From Leptoclinus maculatus (Eukaryota > Chordata > Actinopteri > Perciformes > Stichaeidae), in contig JAVDOI010000170.1 of the NCBI GenBank assembly GCA_032191485.1, forward strand, positions 186,001 through 250,000: a stretch of DNA of 64,000 nt, given 5' to 3'. How positions within the stretch are numbered: position 1 is the stretch's first letter; every line of letters starts with the position of its first letter. The notes beneath the pieces are model-generated. The model saw only the letters and a list, made by a program, of their open reading frames with translations, was not told the origin of the DNA and made no database searches. Position numbers and translations under genes: made by a program. Shown here one piece after another: positions 13,901 to 31,111 of this stretch.

Positions 13901-15090
13901 GTGAATGTGAGATCCAGGATCTGTCTTCCGTCTATTACACCATGAGTTTTAATACCACTTTAGGATGTAATTGTTTTTAGTTTACAGAGTCCAAAATACA
14001 AAAAACATGAATAAAACATTGATGAAGTGAGCAAAGAGTGCAGTACACACTGCATCGCGTGAAGACAAAGATGCAAACCGACCAACTGAAGTCGTCTAAC
14101 GGCCCATCGCACATATTTCTTGCTACCAACACAAGTGAACATGAAGGATTAAAAGGAGAAACAGAACAACAATTGACTCTCCAGGCTGTTAGTGCAATTG
14201 AGGGGAAAAAGCAGAAATAGCTGCTTCATTAGAGGTTCGCTTGAGGCGGAGACGTGCTCAAGTTTTAAACCACTGTCATTACAAGAAGACAGGATGGGGA
14301 TCAAACAGCTGAGTGACCTTCACGTCACGCTGATGCCGTTAAAACGGCAATTTAAGAAAATGTGGGAAACCAGGGAGATGGCAATGGCGTATGCGGAAAG
14401 CAATACATTTGTATTTCATAAGGCAGTATGTAGTGTTTTTATTGCATCATGAAGACAGGAAAACATCTTTCCTCACATTAAGTTGAGTTTTTCAAATGTA
14501 TTTTTTGGGGAGCAGCACAAGCCGAACGCCATATAGTTCCATTATATTGGAGAGAAGGCAGACAAAGACAACAAAATAAACACCTAAATGTGTACTTTGG
14601 ATGCTTTTCCACTAGTCTGAGAGGAGACATCGCAAAATAGCTCAAAATTATAAAAACGTATCAGTGCATGAAAAAGCACATTTAGCTGCTTTGATGTCAG
14701 GTTCCAGGTAGTGTGAATGTTGCCTGTCACTCTCACTTGAATAGCACAGAGGCATCGTTAGTGCTATTAGCAACACCTGTGCTCTTCTACAATGCCAAGA
14801 TCCCAATGTGTGCTGTGAAAAAGGCCTGTTAGATATAATGACAAGATATACTGTATACTTTACCATAAGAACAACCATGTCACTGGAGTAAAAGGTCTAA
14901 TAGGGAAGGAAATTATTACCGCTAATAATAATAATAAAGAAATAACATATATCAGCAAAAATAGACTAGAAGTACTATAAGAAGATGTTTTGACCAGCTT
15001 ATTTTTGTATCTTGGTGGTGAAATTTGGGCAAAAAAACTGTAGAAAGAGTGTGGCCAGCTCTGAATCACAGGGTTTTTACTTTGAGGTAT
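10930..15090. other. Gene-free stretch
   Basis: AT-rich intergenic sequence with only short, unsupported open frames on both strands. No RNA gene or recognisable element was identified. Confidence 0.5.
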
Positions 15091-15099
15091 ATCTACTAA

Positions 15100-15250
15100 C
15101 TACTTGTCCCCCACACCGCAATGCAAATCACAGATAACGTGTCCTAATTGTATTGTGCAGATTGAGAACAGAAGTGGTTCAAGAACTGATCCTTGAGGTA
15201 CGCCACATATTGTGATAATAAAACAAACAAACAGGATCAATAAGATGACC
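15100..15250 (-). mobile_element. LINE reverse-transcriptase fragment
   Basis: On the minus strand a short frame contains CGVPQGSVLEPLLFS, the conserved motif around RT domain 4 of non-LTR retrotransposons (usual form GVPQGSVLGPLLF). The frame is not continued by RT sequence on either side, so this is a dead fragment. Confidence 0.7.
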
Positions 15251-15349
15251 AGAAAGGCTGGCTCAGTGATTGGCCTAAACCCCGGACTCACTAGAAGTCA
15301 CTGTTGCAAAGCGAACAAGGGCCAAGTTAAAAACAATTGTCTTGTTTGA

Positions 15350-15650
15350 AGGCCATCCACTACACAGTGTCTTTAATGGACTCCGAAGCTCATTTAGTGA
15401 GAGACTCAGGATGCCTCAGCGTCCTACTGAACCACTAAGAAGGTCTTTCGTTCCAGCAGCAGTCCGACACCTTTGGAGGTTTTTATCTTTCTGATGTCGA
15501 TCATGTTTTATATGGCATTGTCTGGTGTTATTTTTCCTTTGTAATGTGTTTTTGTCTGTCGTGTACTGTGGACTGTGTCGTCTTGTATGAGTTTTTGGTG
15601 GCAAATAAGTTTCCCCACTGGGGATTAATAAAGTTTTCCTAATCCTAAAC
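15350..15650 (+). mobile_element. LINE 3' end remnant
   Basis: Read on the plus strand, this stretch encodes LRSSFSERLRMPQ, then LRRSFVPAAVRHLW, typical of the very C-terminus of fish non-LTR retrotransposon ORF2. It is followed by a 3' tail with TTTCCCCACTGGGGATTAATAAAG, a common end of such elements. The orientation is opposite to the RT fragment just upstream, so the two are separate insertions or a rearranged copy. Confidence 0.6.
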
Positions 15651-16223
15651 CTACCGAAAATGTTTTTATTGTCATATTAAAAAGTATTACTAATGTAAAG
15701 GACACAGCGTTCTTTATCTAATGTAGAGCTTTTAGAAAGGAAACCAGAACAACCTGGTAAAAATAATGAGACAGCCAATATATCAGCAGCTGGAGAAAAT
15801 GGAATGGATCCAAATGTGATGTGGAGACGAGGTGTCAGATTTTGCCCACATTGAACTTCACACAGCTGAGAGGTTTCCCTCCGCTTCATCCTTTCCTATT
15901 TGTTCAGCATCACTTCACTTCTTTCATGTGTGAATGGACGGCCGGCCCGAGGAGCCAACTAACCCTCAGCTGTCAGGGTCTGCATTAATGCATGGCTCCG
16001 CATGTGTCATTAAAGACGCCGACACATGTTCCAGGGGAAGCATGAGACGTCGTCCTCCTCCTCTTTGGTGTCTGCACGTGTGGAACGAAAAAGAGATGTG
16101 CTTCATGGTGGGCTGAGCCATGTCAATGAAGCAACCGACGCCGAACGATTTAAGAAGACGTGAATGGCAAGTAATGGCTCAGGCCTGCTGCCGCTGGAGC
16201 CACGGTGGCAGAAATCGTCATTA

Positions 16224-16243
16224 CCCCCCCCCCCCCCCCCCCC
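16224..16243 (+). repeat. Oligo(dC) run, 20 nt
   Basis: An uninterrupted run of 20 C. It is one of several such tracts in the window. Confidence 0.95.
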
Positions 16244-17160
16244 AGCCTGTTTTAATGATCACTCCTCGTCTCCAGGCCTCCAAGCAGTGGCTTCACTTCA
16301 AACTGTGCCAGTGAGGTCCCCAACGCAACGAGGGATTAATTTGATTTGCATGCTCACTAACGAGGATGTAATGTAAATTGACAGTGGAATAGTGTGACCG
16401 TGACTGCGCTTGTTATGTGCCGCAGTGGGTTCATGTCGCGGGTGCAGCAAGTGGGAGTTATGAATCCCAGAGTTTTCTGAATTAAGCATGAGCTTCTGCT
16501 CGACTTGGCGAAGAGTGAATGATGTTATTTGGCTTTCGTTGCTGTTTTTAGCTCACATGGTTCCATATTTAGAACTACTGTTTCCACTGCAGCATGAACT
16601 GATTCAGAAATACTTCCAAAGGGCTATTTATGCATGCGCCCATGTGTGTGCACAGCAGCATCTGCATTCATGTGTCCCACACGTGAAGCAGAGGCAGGGA
16701 AGGGGCTTTGTGAATGACTTGCGTGTACAGTGCAGGTTGAGGCAATGAATGGCAACAGCTCTGTGTGAATGGAAGCAGAAGAGCATGCATGTATACACAC
16801 AAAACAAATGGCAGGTTACCCAGGTGTGTGCAGCCTATGGACCACAAATACACTGATGCACTCTAATAGATCAAACAACCCACGAACACAGCTTTACATG
16901 CAAACAGGAATCCACTCTTCTACAAGAGAACAAGATCAAGTGGGTTCATTTCAGCATTTTCTCATAATTAAATAGAGAGAGATAAAGAAATTAATTCAGG
17001 ACGTTCCGTTATTTTGTGCTGTTTAATTAAAAGTGCTTCAGTCCAGGAATATATTACACGTACCGATAATGTTGCACTTTCCTGGGTAATTAAGTGCTCT
17101 CCAACTGGGCTGAATCGGTTACGCTCTAATACTTTGCAGCATAGTTGATGATAGTTGATA

Positions 17161-17373
17161 GGGGCTCAGGAGGTAGAGCGAGCGTCAAGTAATCGGAGGG
17201 TACCTGGTTTGATCCCCGGCTACTTGAGGTGTCCTCGAGCAAGACGCTGAACCAGTAACCTCAGCACCTTGCATGGCAGCTTCTGCCATCGTTGCATGGA
17301 TGGGTAAAGGTTGACACGTGTTGCAAAGCGCTATGAGTGGTCAGTAGACTAGAAAAGCACTATGTCAATGCCG
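17161..17373 (+). mobile_element. tRNA-derived SINE
   Basis: It begins with a tRNA-like A box (GGCTCAGGAGGTAGAGCG) and a B box (GGTTTGATCCC), followed by the GTGTCCTCGAGCAAGACGCT block common in teleost SINEs. It ends in sequence similar to AAAGCACTATGTCAATGC. The spacing and tail fit a degenerate SINE rather than a functional tRNA. Confidence 0.75.
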
Positions 17374-18470
17374 ATCTCACGATTTGGAAGACGACCCCCC
17401 TCTTCCTCTGAGCCACAGAATGAAGTCAGAATTACTTTGGATCAAACTGGAATGACTGGAAGTAAATTCACAAGTTCAGTTAGTGGCTGCATGGTCACTG
17501 CAGTGTGGCAGCCCACTAGTATTTTCTTTTCAAGTAATTCCAGAATTTACTTTGCATCAAATCTGATGCAGCATGAGTACATTGCGTCACCTACTCCCTG
17601 TTTTTCCAACATCAAAGAATGTACACATTCAGTGCCATATGTGAAAGCACCTACGCACTTCCCTTGACCTCATCCTCTAATTTTACCACAGGAATCACAT
17701 GGTCGGCCCTTTCACATATGGCAAAGAGAGAGAGAGAGAGAGCGGATGAAGATTTATTTGTTCTTGGGAACCTCAGGAAACGGACTCGTATTGCAAACCA
17801 TTCACGAGCACCACACTCCAAATGGTGCTTGAATCCTAAAATCCTATTTAAGGAAGATGACATCCAAAAAGAAAATATGGGAATAATAAACATAGAATAA
17901 AAAGAGCAGACACAATATGCTACAGGGGTTGGTACCAGATGGATACAAACTATTCTTATGTGAAGTGTCCATTCTTGTCTTTATCAGTCTTTTTGTGTTG
18001 AAAGCTAACTTGACTTATTGCTCCTGGCCTCCTTCTGAAATTCCACACGCAATTATCTATCACTTGCACCCACAATGCATCTGTGAAAACACCTGTGGCC
18101 AATTGGATCACTTAGAAATCAGAGCTTGACCACCATAAATAGGATTCAGGTTTGCTCTTTGGTGTGCACAACAATGGAAGACAATTGTGAAGAAAGAGTT
18201 AGAGGACTGTTATTTGACACAATGTATTTACTCTACTATACAATATAGTAATATGTTCATGTCATCTTCACTTCAAGTACTTTAGTTGTGTTTGATACCG
18301 TTTTGAGTAAATGAGTATTGAATTTGTGTCCATAGTCTATATGTACAGCATGCTACAAATGAAAATGCTAATTGTGTGTTATACCTACAGTATCATGTGG
18401 AAGAGCTTTTTATTAGTGTTTGCTTTTGTGAGAGATGTAAGATATTTTGTATTTTGACTGTTTTTTGTGT

Positions 18471-18495
18471 GTGTGTGTGCGTGTGTGTGTGTGTG
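18471..18495 (+). repeat. (GT)n microsatellite
   Basis: An interrupted GT dinucleotide run. Confidence 0.85.
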
Positions 18496-19981
18496 GTTTC
18501 GACAATGAGTGGCCTAGTTTCAGAAATTGTGTTTTAGCAATTGCAATAAAAACCTGTAAAAGTCCAGATAGATGAAGCAAAAGAGCTTGCAGTGTAATCA
18601 GCTTCCCACGCCATGTGTCTTTTCAGCAGGCAGCATCATCATGTCACATTCAAAGTCATTGCTTTTTTGTGACCACATGCAAAATGGACAAAGACACATA
18701 TTTGGGACTTTGTAATACGCCAATTAATTCACATAACGCAGACGCTTACATGGCTGCTCCAAAGGCTACGTTGTGTTTTTGCTTCAACATCCCGATGAAC
18801 AAAAGCTGCAATGAGATGAGATGAGATGATGACAAAAATGATTTAATACTGCAGATATTCCAAAAGGCTCATGTATTAATCCTAGCTGACAATATCTCAA
18901 TTGAATTGATCAACAAGTCAATTCATTGCATTTCATATGGACACATTAAGCTGATGACATTCACACTGAGAGCCTCGTTAGACTGAGAATGTCCTCTGGA
19001 ACAGTCAATAGTGTGAGAAGCTTTCCTGCCCTTCACAGAGCCAGGTGAAAACCATCAGTACTGTCTGTGTTCGGAAGGTCCCTCACTGATTCATATTCAC
19101 TATGAAAACTAAGCCGGCTGGTGATAACGAATCTCCACATTAGGAGAGATGGAAGGGGTGGGGTTCTGTGATCTAGCGGGGCCTGACCGTGGCGCAGAAA
19201 GGGCAGCAGGCAAATGCCACAACATGTTAGCATGCTGTGCAGCCTTGTAGCCTGTGGACAGTGGTGTGTAGACAAAGAGTGGGAACCAATCCAAGAAACC
19301 CTGCTCGCACCCAGAGGGCCTGAGCGGAATATGATCCGTAAACAAAGCTTTGGATTCACAGCGCAACACCATAGAGACAGAAATGTCTGCAGGTCTTTAG
19401 ATACATTGAGACTGGTGTAATTGTGCTCAGAGGAATTGTGGGGGATTCTGTGTCTCCTCTCTACATTCTGAGCTCCACATTTTAACACAACATCAAGTGG
19501 AAGCGTACGGGAATCACAGTCAGAATGTAGGTTTGTCCCAAGAGAAGGAGGCAGCGCACAAAACCCTGTTTTGCATACAAACAACTGGGCCCTCATGACG
19601 TTTATCCCAGCTTTAATCCAACCAGCGAATCCATCAGATGCGGTGGTAGGCAGCAGCAGCCAACGGCAGACTCCTGGCATGTAGGCAGCAGGGTAATCCA
19701 CGCAGAATTCTCTCCCACCAGCACGAAACATTAAATATGAATTTCCACGTAGGAGACGGCCTGCGCTGTACGCAGACTATATGCAGGTAAAATGTATTTA
19801 TCTGCTCTAATTAGTTATGAAAGAAACATAGTTTCTTGGCAGAGGACTGTGAGTAATATATGCTTTTGTCTACTGATTGAAAAGGCAACCAAACAGATCA
19901 TGAACCCACAATGGAATAACAATGCAAACAAGGTTGGGTTGGGTACAAAGCATCTGATTATCTAAATACAGAAGAATCTAG

Positions 19982-20016
19982 GTGTGTGTGTCTGTGTGTG
20001 TGTGTGTGTGTGTGTG
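19982..20016 (+). repeat. (GT)n microsatellite
   Basis: A GT dinucleotide run of about 35 nt, with one interruption near its start. Confidence 0.85.
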
Positions 20017-20489
20017 AGAGCAGGGTAGCACCTATTACATGCGACTGGGTGTGAGATTGAGGTGTGGACCAGCGGCAGTCATTTACAGTACGTAAGCTCA
20101 CACCCATCACAGAGAAAGGCAGCTTTAATCATCTATATGATGCAGAAGGAAGATATTTTTCAGCGCTCAGCAATGCCGTTTGACTTGCTCATTGAAAAAC
20201 GTGTTCAGGGCTTCCATTCATCTCAGGGCAGTGTGCACAGTGTATTGTTTGTAGAACAGATGTCTTCAAGAGAGATCTTTGGGCTCCACCTGGTGGAAAC
20301 TATTTCAAACTGCTACAAACTTCTGTCTTTAGCTCATTTCCTTATGTCTGAAGTGTCCAACCGCGTTAGTGACTTTCCTATTTTGCTGCATTATAACCTG
20401 GAATTGAAATGGATTTTTAATTTAAAAATAAAATTAGTCCTAATTACTGAAGTGTGGAAAAAAAAGAAAACTCAAAGTGGCTCATGCAT

Positions 20490-21310
20490 ATGTATTTAGC
20501 CCCTAAATAAGGTCTGGTGCTACCAATTACCTTCAGAAGTCACTTAATTAGTTAAATAAAGTCCACCTGTGTGAAATCTCTGAACCGCCTCTCCACCAAG
20601 GAGAGTGCTAAAGTTCTGTTGAAGTAGAGATCAGGGGTGGATTATTTATTTATTTTAAATCTGAAACCTTGAACATCACATGGAGCAGCACTAAATCCAT
20701 CATTACAAAATGTAAAGAGCATGACACCACAAAAGACAAAGAAATAGAAATAAAAAAACACATTTGGAGTATGGAGACTTCTTTTGTGTGTGTGTTCTTT
20801 CATAAAGCCCTGTGGAGTGTTCAGCTTATAGTCAATGGAAGGATACTCAAATCTCTGCCGTGGAGCTTTAAAACCCCTCCAGGGTCATATTTGGTCTCTT
20901 TATTGCCTCTCTGATTAATGTCCTCCTGTCTGTATGTGAGTTTTAGTGGGCGGCTCTCTTAGTAGGGTTATTGGGGTGCCATATTCTTTGCATATTTGAA
21001 TAATTGATTTAGTGGTGCTCTGTGGAATGTTCAAAGTTTTGGATATGTTTTTCTATAACTCGGCCCTGATCTGTACCCGTTTGTAGAGCTCTTAGGTCTT
21101 CATGGTGCCCCTTGCTTCGGTGGGGGTGTCGCAGACTCTGTGACCTTTCGGGACAGGTGAGTCCATATCCTGAGATCACGTGACCCGTAGATTGCACACA
21201 GGTGAACTTTATTGAACTAATTGCGTGTCTTGTGAAGGGAATTGGTAACACCAGATCTTATTTAGGGGCTTCATAGCAAAAGGGGTGAATACGTTATGCA
21301 TGCGCCACTT
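20490..21310. mobile_element. Tc1-like transposon remnant, inverted arrangement
   Basis: On the plus strand near 20,497-20,580 the sequence (CCCCTAAATAAGGTCTGGTG and onward) matches the 5' region of fish Tc1-like elements. The plus-strand block at 20,683-20,730 (TTGAACATCACATGGAGCAG...) corresponds to the start of the transposase gene. From about 21,290 down to 20,790 the minus strand carries the same 5' region again, followed by the corresponding transposase-coding sequence, riddled with stops. The element is therefore two 5' halves facing each other and is inactive. Confidence 0.65.
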
Positions 21311-21384
21311 TACAGTTTTTCTTTTTCCATTTTACTTCACTGATTGACTATTTTGTGTAATTATGTTTTTTTTTAATACATAAA

Positions 21385-21401
21385 ATCCCCCCCCCCCCCC
21401 C
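21385..21401 (+). repeat. Oligo(dC) run, 17 nt
   Basis: An uninterrupted C tract about 150 bp before the likely end of the ruvbl2 transcript on the other strand. Confidence 0.95.
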
Positions 21402-21548
21402 AAAGAACCTCAACCGAGGTAGTTGGGACTGGTCACATCAAGTTAAATATAAATTAATAATAAAATGTGTAGTTTGATGTTCCGAATGAAGCGTTGAATG
21501 AGCAACAAATATAAAAACAAATGATCACAGTGTGCTTAGAAAAGCCTG

Positions 21549-21554
21549 TTTAAT
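21549..21554 (-). terminator. Possible variant poly(A) signal of ruvbl2
   Basis: The minus strand reads ATTAAA about 325 nt after the ruvbl2 stop codon. No canonical AATAAA was seen between the stop and this point, so this common variant is the best candidate. Confidence 0.3.
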
Positions 21555-21878
21555 AATTTTCATAAAAATAAACAAGACAACAAAAGAAAGGAAATAGAAG
21601 GAACGGATATTCCTGCCTTAAGGCCGCAACGATGAACAGAAATGTGGTTAATTCAGAATTAAGTCAAATTTCAGTGAATACATTTGAAGAATGTAGAATT
21701 CAAGGTGATTTACCATGTAGGGGCTTTCAGTCTATTTCATACATTTGAGTTCCATCTGCAATGTAATTCAATGCTGAATTCAAATATAAGTAAAATCCAG
21801 ATCTGAACTGCCTCCAACCACAGAGACGATCGACAACATAAAAAAACTTCAGGGAGTAAGAAAACCAAGTCCTCTTCA

Positions 21879-27855
<5,977 letters not shown>

Positions 27856-28853
27856 CTGTATTTAGTTATAAGCAGACAGCAGAAATATGTTCAACACACA
27901 AAAACAGTGATTAGTTTCAAAGAATTAATATTTCTCCCATCGTTTCCCTTTTTGTTGGAAAAAGACCATAATCTGAAGTTAAGGAGGAGCTAGTGGACAC
28001 TGTAATAACACTGTGACAAAGGAATAGGGCAGAAGTGGCAACATGTTGACTATTATTAGACTAAAGAACAAAACATCTTACAGAAATACTGCCATAAAAT
28101 TAGAACAGTAGCTTACACCATCTAAAAAATGTTGATGGCTGAAATACGTCAACAATACAGGTTTATACGGTCGTGTGCACTATTGAATACAAGTTTGATT
28201 TTTGGTTGATCAACTCCCAAAAACATTTTAAGTTCACGAATCTCAGAATTTAAATTTTCCAACTTTCTAACAATCAGCCCAGTCTCAGTGTGGTGTACTC
28301 CTGAATCAGGGCTTTCTCCTCGCGTGTTTTGCACCTCTAGTAATGCCCAAGTTCTTAATCTTCCAATTAAATAGGGAAATCATCAGGTTTCACACCGAGG
28401 TGAGATATAAAGAATTAAAGCTGGAGAACCTGAATCCTATAATGTCCAGTAGGTTGTCATAGTGACCGCTGTAACGCATGTCACAACACACGAGTACAAG
28501 AGCGTTTGTCACATTGCTGTGGCTTTAATTTAACATATTTGTCGTTTATATAAAAAACCCATGTCAGTAGTCGGCGATGAATTCGAATCAGATGACATGC
28601 AGAAGCCATAAATGTTAACTGCTATCTTCTAGACAGCGCTAGTACAGCAAAACATAACGCTAAAGCTAACGCTAGCTAATGTTATGTTAGCAAACTAGCT
28701 AGCTCCATTCATCGGGTTTCTGTCTTCTGTAACTAACGTTGCTGTTACACACCGCGAGAGTTTTTATGCTAGAGCGAATAACATGACATTATAAAATACA
28801 TGTTACGGTATCAGGGCTTAAGTATGTATTACAGTTATCGGATTTAAACTCAC

Positions 28854-28990
28854 CTGTGCAGCCACACTTGAGAAAATGTGAGAATGCGGCGCTTCTTTCT
28901 AGTGGTACGCAGGGTAATTGTGTCCGACAAGAAACAAGTCCTTCTTGTTCGTGTGTGGTTTGAGGTTGACTGCCCTCTACAGACAGGGTG
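28854..28990 (-). other. ruvbl2: Likely non-coding first exon of ruvbl2
   Basis: The minus strand reads GTGGCTGCACAG|GTGAGT, a near-perfect donor at 28,854/28,853. It lies about 1 kb upstream of the ATG exon, which itself starts exactly at an acceptor and therefore needs an upstream exon. The 5' boundary of this exon and the promoter cannot be fixed from sequence; the end given is approximate. Confidence 0.5.
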
Positions 28991-28999
28991 GCCTAATGA

Positions 29000-30780
29000 T
29001 GGGATAAAAACATGAATATGTTTATTAAGTTGCACAAAGGGCTACCCGTTTGTGTAGGTTTGGACCAGAGACTGTGTATTTCATCTCAGTTAATCGATTC
29101 CACCGCTTGTCCCCATTTGTTGTATCAAAGAAAGGTAACGTTAACGTTGTTTAAATTATTCATTCGAAGATGTTGCGTGCTGCCCTGTCTCCTGCTCGCT
29201 AATTCACAAATACTTGGATCTAGAAACTAATTAAAACTTGTCGCTGATGACGTTTCCTTTAACTCCATGTGGTGCAAAATGACAGGTAGGCTGTATCACT
29301 TTACACAATGTAGTATTTACAAAACAAACGTGTACAAAGAAGTCTAGGTAGGATATTGTTCAGGGAGGTGTGTGTGTCACAATTAGTCTGTTTTTACAAG
29401 CTCTTTGCCAGAAGTTAGCTGGACCAGTACAGTCTAGCCAATCGAAACGTGTTTATTATACCATACTTGCACTGGTTCAGAATGTTTCGCATCTCCAACA
29501 GTGAATCATCTCCCCACACAGAATCTTGGGGTGAAAAGTGGCCGATGACATCCTTGGTGAGCATTGTGTACATTTCTCCACTAGAGGTAGCAAGCTCACA
29601 AGGGATTTTACAGCTATTTACAAAAATTGTACAATCCCTCATCTTTGCAGTGCAAGTTTGGAGCCTGGAGTTCAGAGAAAATTGTAGGGAAATGTTATTT
29701 CAGAAAACAAGGATACAATATCACTGAACAATGGCAAAACTCACGCGCTGACCATAACCTCAAGGCTTCTGGGGGAGTGGTTCATATCCTCTCTGGTGTA
29801 GCTTCAAAGTTTTCCCTCAAGGCTGCAGTGTTAGGATTCCACAGACTAAACTCACTTCACTCCACCATCACAGGAGAAGGATACTGAAGGTTATAGACGA
29901 TTAGGACTGAAACAAAACCTTTTTGTTTGTCAATGTCATCAGCTGGGATGTTTCATTGATCCTACCTGGCAACTAAAGTATGATTAAGATAATCGGATAT
30001 GGGAATATGTAACTGACAAAACACATACTGATGAAGTCAAAATAAAAAACATGTTTTATCATCTTTCTAGTTCCCAGTTTTAGTTTCTCTACAATGCTGC
30101 CAGTGAAACTGAAATGACCATACAGTGGTATTATCAGAATACTTTGACATAACAAGCACTTACGATTTAGTAAAGATTAAAAAAAAAGCCACTGGCTTGA
30201 ATTGCATGTAATATTATCCCCTAGAATAATCAAGTGGAACTACTTTTGCAAAGAAAACAAGTTCATGTGTTGCATCACATAATACGGTAACTGCCTGAAT
30301 CCAGACTTTTAATGACTAACTCAATGATGAAGGTATTTAGAGTCAGACTGAACCAAACCCTAGTTCAGCATACCACACACATTTTAAAACTGCTGCTAGA
30401 TGAGGCTCAACCCTCTATGAGCTCAGGAGCCTCTCAGTCACACCTCACCTGCTCCTCTACGATTCCTCTGGAGCCTCTCAGACCTCCTCAAAGCCGACAC
30501 TGCTCAGACAAAATGCTACTGATCACCACACACAAACACGTTCTCTCCCTTTGTCTCACAGCAGATGCATTTTATTTTGAATGACGGTGATGTCGGATGT
30601 TGTTAATGCAAACAAGTGAATGTGAACACTAGAGGATAACATTGAATCCGATCAGATCAAGCTTGAGTTCTTTTATTTTTTCCTCGGCATTCAGGCAGAG
30701 AGGTAATTAGCCAGCGGAGTGAAAGCTTGTGATAATAGAAGTATCAGGTAAAGAAATGCAACAACAATATCACAGTTCAT
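29000..30780. other. Spacer between ruvbl2 and the TRIM gene
   Basis: No supported gene was seen. The open frames are short and without recognisable domains. No TATA box or tight GC-box cluster was noticed near the ruvbl2 start. Confidence 0.5.
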
Positions 30781-30795
30781 CCTTGTTAAAAAAAG

Positions 30796-30801
30796 TTTAT
30801 T
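30796..30801 (-). terminator. Poly(A) signal of the minus-strand TRIM gene
   Basis: The minus strand reads AATAAA about 310 nt beyond the TGA stop at 31,112. Confidence 0.6.
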
Positions 30802-31111
30802 GATCAATATAAGTGTATCATAACCTGTATACATGATCACGTGACATATTTCAATCAAGTACAGCCTTCATTATTTTCAAATGATCATTTAAATGTTTTC
30901 ACTTCATACACCTGATCTTACATTTCACACATTTGACATTGATTTGCAAAAATATTCACAGTCATCAAAAACAGTTCCCCTGAATCACAACACGACACGT
31001 AGTCGTATCTTGTAAAAGAATTATAATGTATCATCAGATAAGAGTCATGGTTTGGTTCTGTAAATACATACCACTCTGAATCACATTGATTATAGGAAGT
31101 GTGTTATTTAA

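Noticed and set aside
17161..17235. tRNA gene at the A/B-box sequence
   Set aside because: It does not fold as a cloverleaf by eye and continues into a SINE body and tail.
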